Part shown: one piece after another, positions 18,843 through 27,393 of the stretch
Layout: each line of letters opens with the position of its first letter
Position numbering within the stretch: position 1 is the first letter of the stretch
NCBI RefSeq assembly: GCF_019218265.1
Contig: NZ_JAHUZE010000003.1
Coordinates: 186,001 to 250,000, forward strand
Origin: Maritimibacter dapengensis
GTDB lineage: Bacteria > Pseudomonadota > Alphaproteobacteria > Rhodobacterales > Rhodobacteraceae
Length of the DNA: 64,000 nucleotides
Direction of reading: 5' to 3'
Translations under genes and position numbers: made by a program
Notes under the pieces: model-generated
Databases searched by the model: none
What the model was told of the DNA's origin: nothing
Seen by the model: only the letters and a program-made list of their open reading frames with translations

Positions 18843-18873
18843 GGTGAATCAGCATTATATTCACCTTTTGTTC
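18843..18873 (-). promoter_or_regulatory. Putative SOS promoter of dnaE2: LexA-like box with TATAAT
   Basis: On the minus strand GAAC-N7-GAAT (18859-18873) differs by one base from the direct repeat GAAC-N7-GAAC known as the alphaproteobacterial LexA box. A consensus TATAAT (18854-18859) follows at once, about 12 bases before the ATG at 18842, so the leader would be only a few bases long. GGTGAAT/ATTCACC (18843-18849 and 18859-18865) also form a 7-bp inverted repeat around the -10 element. SOS control fits the role of DnaE2. Confidence 0.6.
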
Positions 18874-18907
18874 TCATGTGGAGTCGAAGAAAACAGCCGA
18901 CCGGCCC

Positions 18908-19405
18908 TCACTCCGTCGAGGGGCAATCGCCTGCAAGACAGGCCTCCATCGCGCGCAAATCCTCATCGCGCGCATCCCCGAACGCCATCGAGCGGCAGGC
19001 TCCGACTTCAAGCACATAGCTCTCGCCAGCCCGTTTCAGAAACATCAGCACATCGTCGCCCGGCGCGACCATGCCGCACCACGGCCCGACGCAGCTGATC
19101 TCGAGCGTCACATCCGCCGCCCAAGGCCCCGCGAACCCCTCACGGGTCAACGCCTCGCCCGCCACACGCGCGGGGATCGTCACCGGCTCGGATTCGCTCC
19201 CAAGCCCGGTCTGCTCGCGCGATTGCTCGTAGCTCTCCGGCGCCTTGGCTTGGTCGAAGGCCAACGACCCATGCACCACCGTGTAAACATCTTCCGCCGC
19301 ATCCGCTTCCTCGAACGCCTGAACGGGTCCGAACGGCAGGCACGACAGCGCCAGCGCGGGGGAGGCGGCACAGACCGCGATCAATCCGATAATTCTGCTC
19401 AACAT
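18908..19405 (-). CDS. Hypothetical secreted protein (165 aa)
   Basis: A 165-residue protein with a Sec signal peptide (MLSRIIGLIAVCAASPALALS, cleavage near ALA-LS). The mature part has several cysteines (LSCLPFG, ISCVGPWCG, VGACRS, EACLAGDC), suggesting disulfides in the periplasm. I recognise no named family. Earlier in-frame starts exist at 19423 and 19453, but AGGA at suitable distance and the signal peptide favour 19405. It lies between rppH and dnaE2 on the same strand; dnaE2 has its own promoter, so cotranscription is not required. Confidence 0.72.
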   Translation of the reverse strand: MLSRIIGLIAVCAASPALALSCLPFGPVQAFEEADAAEDVYTVVHGSLAFDQAKAPESYEQSREQTGLGSESEPVTIPARVAGEALTREGFAGPWAADVTLEISCVGPWCGMVAPGDDVLMFLKRAGESYVLEVGACRSMAFGDARDEDLRAMEACLAGDCPSTE

Positions 19406-19486
19406 GATGTATTCCTGAGACATTGCAGCCCACTTGTCTCGCCTCACCTGCACGACCCGATGAAAACGGCGAAGGTCAGCCGAGCG

Positions 19487-19984
19487 TCACAACCTGTCGC
19501 GAAACTCTGCAATCACGGCGCGGTAGATGTCGCGCTTGAAAGGCACGATCCGTTCGATGATCTCGTCCGCGTCGATCCAGCGCCATTGCGAAAACTCCGG
19601 GTGATCGGTCTCGATGTTCACCTGATCGTCGCTGCCCTTGAACCGCATCAGGAACCATTTCTGCTCCTGCCCGCGAAACCGCCCCTTCCAGATCTTCGGC
19701 ACGATGTCATGCGGCAGATTGTAGGCGAGCCAATCCGGGTGTTCCGCCTCGATCTCGACCAGATCGGCAGTCACCCCCGTTTCCTCCCACAATTCGCGCA
19801 ACGCCGCGTCGCGAGCATCCTCGCCGGGGTCGACACCGCCCTGCGGCATCTGCCACGCGGTCGCGTCAGTGCCGAGTTTCGGTGCGTCGATCCGCTGTCC
19901 GGCGAACACCTCGCCCGCCGCGTTGACCAGCATCACGCCGACGCAGGGGCGGTACGGCAGCTTTTCGATCTCTTCCGGGGACAT
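19487..19984 (-). CDS. rppH: RNA pyrophosphohydrolase
   Basis: RppH removes pyrophosphate from the 5' end of mRNA, starting decay, and can hydrolyse dinucleoside polyphosphates. The 165-residue protein begins with the RppH-type [15 protein letters not shown], then has [13 protein letters not shown] leading into the Nudix box (about residues 46-68, with the REL-EETG core), then KWFLMRFKG and FSQWRW. AAAGGAG lies seven bases before the ATG at 19984. It is downstream of ctpA, separated by a hairpin terminator. Confidence 0.94.
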   Translation of the reverse strand: MSPEEIEKLPYRPCVGVMLVNAAGEVFAGQRIDAPKLGTDATAWQMPQGGVDPGEDARDAALRELWEETGVTADLVEIEAEHPDWLAYNLPHDIVPKIWKGRFRGQEQKWFLMRFKGSDDQVNIETDHPEFSQWRWIDADEIIERIVPFKRDIYRAVIAEFRDRL

Positions 19985-20050
19985 GGCGCACTCCTTTTGC
20001 GGCCACCCTACACGCCGGTCTGCCAAAGGCCAGAGCCGCCGCGCGAAATG

Positions 20051-20080
20051 AAAAGGCCCGCAGCTTTCGCCACGGGCCTT
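20051..20080 (-). terminator. Rho-independent terminator of ctpA
   Basis: On the minus strand AAGGCCCG and CGGGCCTT form an 8-bp stem with a 12-base loop, followed by a short T tract, starting 24 bases past the ctpA stop codon. Confidence 0.75.
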
Positions 20081-20103
20081 CGTTTCGTCTCACCTATCGC
20101 GGA

Positions 20104-21438
20104 TCACTCCGAGCGGAGCGACGACAGGCCGTGGATCAGGTCCACCGCATAGGAAAGCTGGAAATCCTCGTTGCGCAACTGCGCAGCTTCTTCGGCTTCC
20201 GCCCGCTCTTCCTCGATCTGGCGGATCTGGTCTTCGGTCAGGCTGTCGTTGTCCAGCGATCCGCGCAGATCGGCCTCAGTGCGCGGGTTACGCGGAGTGT
20301 CCTCGGTCTCGTCCTCTTCGGCCTCAGGGTCGCGCGGCGGCTGCTCCACCACGATATCGGGCGACACGCCAAGCGCCTGGATCGAGCGTCCCGACGGCGT
20401 GTAATACCGCGCCGTGGTCAGACGCATCGCGCCGTCGCCCCGAAGCGGCATGACGGTCTGAACCGAACCCTTGCCGAAACTCTTGGTGCCCACGACCACC
20501 GCCCGGCGATGATCCTGAAGCGCACCGGCAACGATTTCCGACGCGGACGCCGAACCGCCGTTGATAAGCACGACCAGCGGCTTGCCTTCGGAAATATCAC
20601 CCGCCGAAGCGTTCATCCGGTCGCTTTCCTGCGGGTCCCGTCCACGCGTCGACACGATCTCACCGCTTTCGAGGAAGGCATCCGAAACCGCCACGGCCTG
20701 TTGCAGCAACCCGCCGGGATTGTTGCGCAAATCGAGCACCACGCCCTCGATGTTTTCCAGCCCGCCCATCGTTTCGACGGTCTCTCTGAACCCATCCTCG
20801 ACGTTCGGATACGTCTGGTCGGTAAACTTCGTCACCCGGATGACGACGGTATCGCCCACCTGCCGAACCGTTGCGGCGGTCAGCTTGATCGTGTCGCGGA
20901 TAATCGAGATATCGAACGGTTCATCGACATCTTCCCGCACCACGGTGATGATGATCTCAGAACCGATCGGCCCCCGCATCAGCTCAACCGCTTCGTCAAG
21001 CGTCAACCCGAGAAGGCTCTCGCCATCCACATGCGTGATAAAATCGCCGGCCTCGACACCCGCCTCGTCCGCCGGCGTATCGTCCATCGGCGTCACGACC
21101 TTGACGAAACCTTCTTCCTGCGTGACCTCGATACCAAGACCCCCGAACGACCCTCGCGTCTGCACGCGCATCGCATCCGCATCCTCGGGCGGAAGGTAGG
21201 AGTTGTGCGGATCGAGCGCGGTGAGCATTCCGTTGATCGCCGCTTCGATCAACTCGGACTCATCCACATCCTCGACATATTGCGACCGGATCCGCTCGAA
21301 CACGTCACCGAACAGGTCGAGTTGCTGGTAGACCGAGGCACTGCCACTGTCCTGTGCGAGCAAAGGACCCGCGACCTGGGTCGTCAGAACGGCCCCTGAA
21401 ATCGTGCCGACAGCGGCGGCCATCAAGAATTTTTTCAT
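20104..21438 (-). CDS. ctpA: S41 family carboxyl-terminal processing protease
   Basis: A periplasmic serine protease that trims C-termini of envelope proteins and can control cell-wall hydrolases. The 444-residue protein has a signal peptide (MKKFLMAAAVGTISGAVLTT, cleaved near LAQDS), a PDZ domain (about residues 85-165, GSFGGLGIEV) and the S41 catalytic region with the serine in NGGSASASEIVAGAL (near residue 297) and the lysine in GTKSFGKGSVQT (about 25 residues later). The tail is acidic. It lies 47 bp after the EnvC-like gene, and in this family the two kinds of protein often work on the same process, peptidoglycan hydrolysis. Confidence 0.94.
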   Translation of the reverse strand: MKKFLMAAAVGTISGAVLTTQVAGPLLAQDSGSASVYQQLDLFGDVFERIRSQYVEDVDESELIEAAINGMLTALDPHNSYLPPEDADAMRVQTRGSFGGLGIEVTQEEGFVKVVTPMDDTPADEAGVEAGDFITHVDGESLLGLTLDEAVELMRGPIGSEIIITVVREDVDEPFDISIIRDTIKLTAATVRQVGDTVVIRVTKFTDQTYPNVEDGFRETVETMGGLENIEGVVLDLRNNPGGLLQQAVAVSDAFLESGEIVSTRGRDPQESDRMNASAGDISEGKPLVVLINGGSASASEIVAGALQDHRRAVVVGTKSFGKGSVQTVMPLRGDGAMRLTTARYYTPSGRSIQALGVSPDIVVEQPPRDPEAEEDETEDTPRNPRTEADLRGSLDNDSLTEDQIRQIEEERAEAEEAAQLRNEDFQLSYAVDLIHGLSSLRSE

Positions 21439-21485
21439 CGTCGTCTGCTCTCTCTTTTCGTCGCGTATCGTGCGGATCGTTCCGA

Positions 21486-22619
21486 TCAATCAACCGTTAC
21501 AGCAAACCACTGGGCGGGGTCCACAGGCTCTCCCTCATGGCGCAGCTCCAGATACAGGCTCTCAGATGCTTCTGCGCCAGACGCGCTCGGGTTTGAAATC
21601 AAAACCGCTTGATCGTCCTGTGCGTCAGGACCATCCATGAGCCCGATCGCCGCACCTCCCGGCAGGACGTCCCCGACCTCGCCATAAAGCTCGCCAAGGC
21701 CCGCAAGCACCATGAGATAATCCTCGCCCGGCTCCACCACCGCCACGAGTCCGTAGTCCAACAAAGGTCCCAGATAGCGGATCGTGGCAGGCCACGGAAG
21801 TGTGACCAGGGTCAGCGGCCGTGTAGCGATGACCCAGCCCGGACGGCGCACACCGGCGCTATCGGCCTCGTTCACGGCCCGCACCACACGGCCCAGAACC
21901 GGCAGTTCCAGAGTGCCCCGCGCCTCGGTAAAGTCAGGTTGCGCGATGGAAATGCTGGTGTCCTCGACCGTCGCCGACATCAACCCGCTCGCAAAACTCT
22001 CGAGCGTATCCGCCGTGGCGACGAGGTTGGCCATCGCATCCTCATCGGCGATGAACCGTTTCGGAAGATCCGTGCGGTTCGAAATCGCCTGGCTCAGGGC
22101 AGTCCGCGCTTCCTGCGCGCCCCTTAACCCCTCCTCGAGTGTCCCGACGGCGGACTCCTGCAACGCCCGAAGAAGCGCGACCTCCTGAAGCGCCGCCCGA
22201 AGGCGTTGCGCCTCACGGTTGAGACCCGGCGTCACTTCGGACAGGATCATGCCCGTGCGCGCCGTCCCGATCGGACCTTCCGGATGCAGGAGGAGATGCG
22301 GTTCAGGTGCCGCCTCGATGCTTTGCAGCACGCCGAGCAACCGTGCGAGCCGCTCGCTTTCGGCCTCGAAAACGCCCTGAATCGCCGCTTCTCGCACCCG
22401 CGCCTGCCGCAAGCCCTCCCGCAGCGCCGCCAGCCCGGATTCATATGCCTGAACCGTCTGGGTCAGCGCCTTGACCCGGTCGCTCGACCGCTCAGCCGAT
22501 TGAAGCGCCTCGGACGCCGCCTCGAGCTCTTCCATCGCCACACGCGCGGTCTCGGTTGGGTCCGATTGGGCGAACGCGGGCGCGGCGAGCAATGCGAAGA
22601 TGAGCGCGAGACGTTTCAC
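21486..22619 (-). CDS. EnvC-like murein hydrolase activator (degenerate M23 domain)
   Basis: A 377-residue periplasmic protein with a signal peptide (VKRLALIFALLAAPAFAQS), a long alanine/glutamate-rich coiled coil (about residues 25-250) and a C-terminal M23/LytM-like domain (about residues 260-350, LTLVTLPWPATIRYLGPLL then GEDYLMVLAGLGELYGEVGD). The zinc-binding HxH of active M23 peptidases is absent, as in EnvC, which activates amidases rather than cutting peptidoglycan itself. The GTG start at 22619 overlaps the gpmI stop by 4 bp. The order gpmI, envC-like, ctpA recurs in alphaproteobacteria. Confidence 0.87.
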   Translation of the reverse strand: MKRLALIFALLAAPAFAQSDPTETARVAMEELEAASEALQSAERSSDRVKALTQTVQAYESGLAALREGLRQARVREAAIQGVFEAESERLARLLGVLQSIEAAPEPHLLLHPEGPIGTARTGMILSEVTPGLNREAQRLRAALQEVALLRALQESAVGTLEEGLRGAQEARTALSQAISNRTDLPKRFIADEDAMANLVATADTLESFASGLMSATVEDTSISIAQPDFTEARGTLELPVLGRVVRAVNEADSAGVRRPGWVIATRPLTLVTLPWPATIRYLGPLLDYGLVAVVEPGEDYLMVLAGLGELYGEVGDVLPGGAAIGLMDGPDAQDDQAVLISNPSASGAEASESLYLELRHEGEPVDPAQWFAVTVD

Positions 22620-24136
22620 CGGACGATCAGGCTTTCGCCGGTCATCTCCGCTGGCTTGTCGATCTCCATGAGATCGAGAAGCGAAGGCGCGAGATCGGCA
22701 AGGCGACCGTCCTTGATCTTCGCTCCCTCGGGCCCATTGAACAGAGCCACCGGAACCGGGTTCGTGGTGTGTGCCGTATGCGGGCCGTTGGTCACAGGAT
22801 CCCACATCTGTTCGCAATTGCCATGATCTGCGGTCACGATCATCGCGCCGCCCATATCCTTCACGGCATACATCGCCGCAAGCACCTGTTCGTCCACCGC
22901 TTCCACTGCGGCAATCGCCGCTTCCAGATCGCCGGTGTGTCCAACCATGTCGGGATTGGCAAAATTCACCACGATCAGGTCGTAACCTTCGTAAATCGCC
23001 TCGACCAGATGCGCCCCGACCTCGGGCGCACTCATCTCCGGCTGAAGGTCGTAGGTCGCCACCTTGGGGCTCGCCGCCATGTAGCGCACCTCGCCGTCCT
23101 CCGGCTCTTCCTTGCCGCCTGCGAGGAAGAAGGTGACATGCGGATATTTCTCGGTCTCGGCGATATGAAACTGCGTCTTGCCCTGCTTGGCGACCCAGGC
23201 CGAGAGCGTGTTCTCGATGTCCTCGGAGGGAAAGCACGTGGTCATGTAGTCGTTGTGACCCGTGGAATACTCGACCATGCCCAGAAGTGCGGCGAGCTTC
23301 GGCCTCACGCCCAGATCGAACTCTGCAAATCCGGCCTCGCCAATCGCCCTGAGGATTTCCCGCGCGCGGTCGGCGCGAAAGTTGATGAAGAACACACCGT
23401 CCCCGTCATGCAGCCCCGTGTGGCCGTCGATGACGGTGGGCTGGATGAACTCGTCCGTCTCGCCGCGCTCGTAGGCCTGCGCAATGGCGGCGTCGGCGCT
23501 GTCGGCCGTCTCGCCCATGGCCTTGACACTCGCATCATAGGCGCGCTGCACCCGATCCCAGCGATTGTCGCGATCCATCGCGAAATAGCGCCCAGAAACG
23601 CTCGCGACAGAGACGTCTTCGGGCAGATCAGAGACGAATTTCGCCACCTGCTCGCGCGCCGACTTCGGCGGCACATCGCGCCCGTCCGTGATGACATGGA
23701 CGACCACCGGCACGCCCGCCTGCCGGATCGCCTTGGCCGCCGCGACGACGTGATCCTGATGGCTGTGAACGCCGCCGGGGCTGACCAGCCCCATGAGATG
23801 CGCCGTCCCGCCCGAGGACTTCAGATCATCGATGAATGCCATGAGCGCCGCGTTCTGGAAGAACGACCGATCCTCGATGGCGAGGTCGATCTGTCCCAGA
23901 TCCATCGCCACGACGCGCCCGGCCCCGATATTCGTATGCCCGACTTCCGAATTGCCCATCTGCCCGGCGGGCAGCCCCACATCGTTCCCATGCGTGATGA
24001 GCTGGGCGTTGGGACACACCATCATCAGCTCGTCGAAAGCCGGCGTCTCGGCCAACGCGACCGCGTTGAAGGAGCTCTCGACGCGCAGCCCCCAGCCATC
24101 GAGAATGCAAAGGACGACGGGTTTCGGGGTGGTCAT
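22616..24136 (-). CDS. gpmI: 2,3-bisphosphoglycerate-independent phosphoglycerate mutase
   Basis: GpmI interconverts 3- and 2-phosphoglycerate in glycolysis and gluconeogenesis with a phosphoserine intermediate and manganese. The 506-residue length is typical. Motifs include VVLCILDGWG with the first metal aspartate, GNSEVGHTNIGAGRV with the nucleophilic serine, VHVITDGRDVPP, FINFRADRAREI, VVNFANPDMVGHTGD and ADHGNCEQM. It is the first gene of the gpmI, envC-like, ctpA run. About 360 bp of repeat-bearing spacer separate it from the antiporter gene upstream. Confidence 0.97.
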   Translation of the reverse strand: MTTPKPVVLCILDGWGLRVESSFNAVALAETPAFDELMMVCPNAQLITHGNDVGLPAGQMGNSEVGHTNIGAGRVVAMDLGQIDLAIEDRSFFQNAALMAFIDDLKSSGGTAHLMGLVSPGGVHSHQDHVVAAAKAIRQAGVPVVVHVITDGRDVPPKSAREQVAKFVSDLPEDVSVASVSGRYFAMDRDNRWDRVQRAYDASVKAMGETADSADAAIAQAYERGETDEFIQPTVIDGHTGLHDGDGVFFINFRADRAREILRAIGEAGFAEFDLGVRPKLAALLGMVEYSTGHNDYMTTCFPSEDIENTLSAWVAKQGKTQFHIAETEKYPHVTFFLAGGKEEPEDGEVRYMAASPKVATYDLQPEMSAPEVGAHLVEAIYEGYDLIVVNFANPDMVGHTGDLEAAIAAVEAVDEQVLAAMYAVKDMGGAMIVTADHGNCEQMWDPVTNGPHTAHTTNPVPVALFNGPEGAKIKDGRLADLAPSLLDLMEIDKPAEMTGESLIVR

Positions 24137-24495
24137 GGGTCAGCCTCGCTCTTGCCTGCACCCGTTCTAGACCCCGCGCCCGGCACGCGCAATGCGGCCA
24201 AGAGGTTTCGCGGCGCTTGCGCGCCACGACCAACCGGGGGAGGTTCTACCTCCCCCGGACCCACTCCGAGGTATTTTCGGAACGATGAAATGGCTCCCGT
24301 TCACGTCTGGTTGAGGTTGATGCGCCACATTCCAGGGGCGGTACAGGCTGAGGAGCCGATGATCGCGAACGGTGAAACCCCTCGTCTTTCGGGGCGAGGG
24401 GCGGATCCCGGACCTGATCCTGTTTCATCGTTCCAGAAATACCTCGGGGGAATCGGAGGATTTGCGTGCAAATGCTCCGATGGGGGCAGCGCCCC
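24137..24495. other. Gene-free spacer with hairpins and an inverted repeat pair
   Basis: There is no plausible gene in these 359 bases. They hold two oppositely oriented copies of a repeated element (described separately), ending at 24290 and 24423 with their conserved ends facing each other across about 130 bp. The promoter of gpmI is expected in the part nearest 24136, but I see no clear consensus. Confidence 0.6.
24234..24290 (+). repeat. Intergenic repeat element, plus-oriented copy
   Basis: A perfect 11-bp hairpin CCGGGGGAGGT / ACCTCCCCCGG (24234-24258) is followed by CCGAGGTATTTTCGGAACGA and TGAAA (to 24290). The second part recurs inverted at 24423-24447. From memory, elements of the form G-rich hairpin + (G)AGTATTT-xGGA-x-GATGAA are scattered between genes in Rhodobacteraceae; this should be checked by search. 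Confidence 0.65.
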
Positions 24496-24498
24496 CTA
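24423..24498 (-). repeat. Intergenic repeat element, minus-oriented copy, starting at the antiporter stop codon
   Basis: Read on the minus strand it starts in the stop codon of the antiporter gene, continues with the 6-bp hairpin GGGGGC-GCT-GCCCCC, then a second inverted repeat (ATCGGAG/CTCCGAT around GCATTTGC-type sequence), and ends with CCCCCGAGGTATTTCTGGAA and CGATGAAA. The last 25 bases match the plus-oriented copy at 24265-24290 with few differences. The hairpin next to the stop may serve as a 3' stabiliser or terminator, although no T run follows. Confidence 0.65.
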
Positions 24499-26376
24499 GG
24501 ACGCGCCCGACCCGCGCTTGCCTTCAGACAGGACCGCTTGCGCCCGAGACAGAAACTCTGCTTCGATATCGCCGCGCGCCGCCTGTAGCCCTTCGATATA
24601 GGCCTGGTTTTCGAGGATGGGGACGGTGGGATCGTAATGCTCCGCCGCGATCAGCATCGCCTCGCGGTCCATCTTCGCGAACATATTGGCGACGTCTTCG
24701 GATTGTTCGCGCGAATACCCCAGCGCTTCGAACGCAGAACGGCCCATCCGCAGCGAGCTGTCATAGGTCTCGCGAATGATGTCACGGCACCCCGCCCACC
24801 ACAGGTCATAGACATGGGGCCGGTCCACCGCACGCGCGATGACATGCACATCCGGGTGGTGCTTGACCATGTAGCGCACCAGTTCAGTGATCTGATCCTT
24901 GTCGTCGATGGCGATCACGAAGAGCTTCGCCTCGTCGATCCCGGCGGCATGGAGCAGGTCGGGACGGGTCGCGTCACCGTAATAGGCCTGCACCTGAAAC
25001 CGCTTGAGCATCTCGAGTTGTCTGGCGGAAAAGTCGATCACGGTGGGAGACAGCCCCGCGCCGCGCATCATGCGCGCAACAATCCCACCAAAACGCCCGT
25101 GACCCGCGATGATGATCCCGCTTTTTTCGTCGATCGCGTCCATGTCGCGGTCCTCCGCGCCCACGAACTTAGGCGCCATCACCCGTTCGTAGAGGATGAA
25201 GAGCGCCGGCGTGAGCAGCATCGACAGCGCAACGACGAGAAGGAGTTGATCGGCAAGCGCCTGCGGTAACACCGCATTCGCCACGGTGAACGAGAGGAGC
25301 ACGAAACCGAACTCGCCCGCCTGCGCCAGACCGAGCGCGAAGAGCCAGCGGTCGGACCCACCGACCCTGAACACGACGGAGAGAGCAAAGAGGACGAGTG
25401 TCTTGAGCAGGATGAGCCCGATGGTCAGCCCGAAGATGAGGGCGAAATCATCCCAAAGCAGCGCGAAGTTGATCCCCGCTCCCACCGTCATGAAAAAAAG
25501 CCCCAGAAGCAGCCCCCGGAACGGGTCGATATCGCTCTCCAACTCGTGGCGGTATTCGCTGTTGGCCAGCACGACGCCGGCAAGAAACGTCCCTAACGCA
25601 GGCGAAAGCCCGACGAGCGACATGAGAAGCGCGATGCCGATCACGAACATCAGCGCCGTCGCCACGAACAATTCGCGAAGCTGTGCCGCCGCGATGAACC
25701 GGAACACCGGGCCGACGAGGTAGATGCCCGCCGCCAGCACCACGCCGATCGCCCCGACGGTGACCAGCGCCACACCCCAGCCCGGCAGCCCGTCGACGAG
25801 GCTCATGCCGCCGCCATGATCGCCCTCGCCCCCCGCGCCATGCGACATCGTCTCGACCAGCTCGGGCATTGCAAGCAGCGGGATGAGCGCCAGCATCGGG
25901 ATCACCGCGATGTCCTGAAACAGGAGCACCGAGAAACTCGCCTGCCCCCCGTCGCTCTTCATCAGCCCCTTCTCGCCCAACGTCTGAAGCACGATCGCGG
26001 TGGAGGACAGCGCCAGAACCAGCCCCACGGCGAGCGCGACGGTCCAGGGCTGACCGAAGATCATGGCGACCCCCATCACGGCGAGCGCGGTCAGCCCGAC
26101 CTGTCCCCCGCCAAGCCCCAGAAGCCGCGCGCGCATCGACCAGAGCGCCTTGGGTTCCAGCTCCAAACCCACTAGAAACAGCATCATCACCACGCCGAAT
26201 TCCGCGAAATGCTGGATCTGCACGACGTCGACATGCAGCCATGCGAGGATCGGCGAAATCACGATTCCCGCGATCAGATAGCCCAGCACCGACCCAAGCC
26301 CGAGCCGCGAAGCGATGGGCACGGCCAGCACTCCGGCGATGAGAAAGGTGAAAGCCAGCAGCAGAAAATCGGTCAT
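24496..26376 (-). CDS. CPA2 family monovalent cation:proton antiporter (KefB/KefC-like)
   Basis: A 626-residue inner-membrane protein with about twelve membrane segments (residues 1-385), including GYLIAGIVISPIL, FLVGLELEPKALW and FFMTVGAGINFALLW, then an RCK/TrkA-N domain (about residues 405-525, GIIIAGHGRFGGIVARMM with a Rossmann glycine motif). This is the KefB/KefC layout of potassium/proton efflux. A histidine/glycine-rich loop (GAGGEGDHGGGM) interrupts the membrane part. No KefF/KefG-type partner is adjacent, so glutathione gating is unproven. The GGGGGA site before the ATG at 26376 is better than that for 26397. Confidence 0.9.
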   Translation of the reverse strand: MTDFLLLAFTFLIAGVLAVPIASRLGLGSVLGYLIAGIVISPILAWLHVDVVQIQHFAEFGVVMMLFLVGLELEPKALWSMRARLLGLGGGQVGLTALAVMGVAMIFGQPWTVALAVGLVLALSSTAIVLQTLGEKGLMKSDGGQASFSVLLFQDIAVIPMLALIPLLAMPELVETMSHGAGGEGDHGGGMSLVDGLPGWGVALVTVGAIGVVLAAGIYLVGPVFRFIAAAQLRELFVATALMFVIGIALLMSLVGLSPALGTFLAGVVLANSEYRHELESDIDPFRGLLLGLFFMTVGAGINFALLWDDFALIFGLTIGLILLKTLVLFALSVVFRVGGSDRWLFALGLAQAGEFGFVLLSFTVANAVLPQALADQLLLVVALSMLLTPALFILYERVMAPKFVGAEDRDMDAIDEKSGIIIAGHGRFGGIVARMMRGAGLSPTVIDFSARQLEMLKRFQVQAYYGDATRPDLLHAAGIDEAKLFVIAIDDKDQITELVRYMVKHHPDVHVIARAVDRPHVYDLWWAGCRDIIRETYDSSLRMGRSAFEALGYSREQSEDVANMFAKMDREAMLIAAEHYDPTVPILENQAYIEGLQAARGDIEAEFLSRAQAVLSEGKRGSGAS

Positions 26377-26429
26377 GAAATGTCCCCCGTCGCGCATGTT
26401 CAGCTTGGCGAAATGTGCGGGCTTGTAAA

Positions 26430-26441
26430 GCAGGGCCCTGC
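26430..26441. promoter_or_regulatory. 12-bp palindrome upstream of the antiporter gene
   Basis: GCAGGGCCCTGC is perfectly self-complementary and lies 54 bases before the start at 26376, in the 181-bp spacer that must hold the antiporter promoter and the 3' end of rlmH. It is a possible operator; no regulator is known. Confidence 0.25.
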
Positions 26442-26557
26442 GAAGACCTGCCTGTTGTAACGCGACTAATTGTCGACTTTGGCTAGAATAGTCTCGATTT
26501 CAGCCCAATTTCGACGCCAAGCCTTGTTCCGCCCGAAGACTGGACACCGCGCGACCG

Positions 26558-27028
26558 CTAGACCCGGTGATAGGGGCTTCCGGCCAGTATCGAAGCGGCG
26601 CGGTAAAGCTGTTCGGCAAGCATCACGCGGGCAAGCATGTGGGGCCAGACCATCTTGCCGAACGACAGCTTGGCATCGACCGATGCGCGCAGGCTCGGGT
26701 CGATCCCGTCCGCACCACCAATGATGAAGGCGACGTCGCCGCGCCCCTGATCCCGCCAGCCGCCAAGCTGGTCGGCGAACTCGGGGCTGGTCATCAGCTT
26801 GCCGCGCTCGTCCAGCGCGACGCGCACGGCCCCGTCGGGCAGCGCGCGCTCCAACAACGCGGCTTCGGCGGCCATTCCGCCGCCTTTCTTGTCTTCGACT
26901 TCGTGGATGTTCAGGGGTCCGAGACCCAGCGCGCGCCCGGTGCGATCGAACCGGGTCGCATAATCGTCGATCAGGTCGCGCTCAGGGCCGGTGCGCAGCC
27001 GCCCCACCGCGACGATATGTACGCGCAT
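26558..27028 (-). CDS. rlmH: 23S rRNA (pseudouridine(1915)-N3)-methyltransferase
   Basis: RlmH is a small SPOUT methyltransferase that modifies pseudouridine 1915 in helix 69 of 23S rRNA in assembled ribosomes. The 156-residue length is standard. The SAM-binding knot is seen as VALDERGKLMTSPEFA, VAFIIGGADGIDP and the C-terminal MLAEQLYRAASILAGSPYH. Its ATG shares one base with the rsfS stop (TGATG), so the two ribosome-related genes are translationally coupled, as is common in bacteria. Confidence 0.97.
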   Translation of the reverse strand: MRVHIVAVGRLRTGPERDLIDDYATRFDRTGRALGLGPLNIHEVEDKKGGGMAAEAALLERALPDGAVRVALDERGKLMTSPEFADQLGGWRDQGRGDVAFIIGGADGIDPSLRASVDAKLSFGKMVWPHMLARVMLAEQLYRAASILAGSPYHRV

Positions 27029-27393
27029 CAGGCTTTCGCGTCAGCGGCCGTCTGCGGTGTCATCCACATCTTCTCGATCTGGTAGAACTCGCGCACTTCG
27101 GGGCGGAACACATGGACGATCACGTCGCCTGTGTCGATCAGCACCCAATCGCCCTGGTCCTTGCCCTCGACCTTGCAGATCACGCCGAGCTCCTGCTTGA
27201 GCGCATCGGTCAGCTTTTCGGAAATCGCCGAAACCTGCCGCGTCGAACGCCCGGAACAGACCACCATGTAATCGGCCATGCTGGACTTGCCAGCCAGGTC
27301 GATGGACACGATGTCTTCGGCCTTGTCGTCGTCGAGTGATGTGAGGATACGGTCGAGCAATTCGCTCGTTGTGTATTTGGGTCCGCTCGTCAT
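27028..27393 (-). CDS. rsfS: Ribosome silencing factor RsfS
   Basis: RsfS binds uL14 on the 50S subunit and blocks subunit joining when nutrients run low. The product (121 residues from the ATG at 27393) has the core motifs SLDDDKAEDIVSIDL, MADYMVVCSGRSTRQV, KVEGKDQGDWVLID, GDVIVHVFRPEVREFY and EKMW. Start choice is uncertain: a GTG at 27429 is also in frame, neither has a good ribosome site, and the only strong site (AAGGAGG) drives a 20-codon frame that ends on the ATG at 27393. That arrangement suggests translational coupling or an N-terminal frameshift. Confidence 0.93.
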   Translation of the reverse strand: MTSGPKYTTSELLDRILTSLDDDKAEDIVSIDLAGKSSMADYMVVCSGRSTRQVSAISEKLTDALKQELGVICKVEGKDQGDWVLIDTGDVIVHVFRPEVREFYQIEKMWMTPQTAADAKA

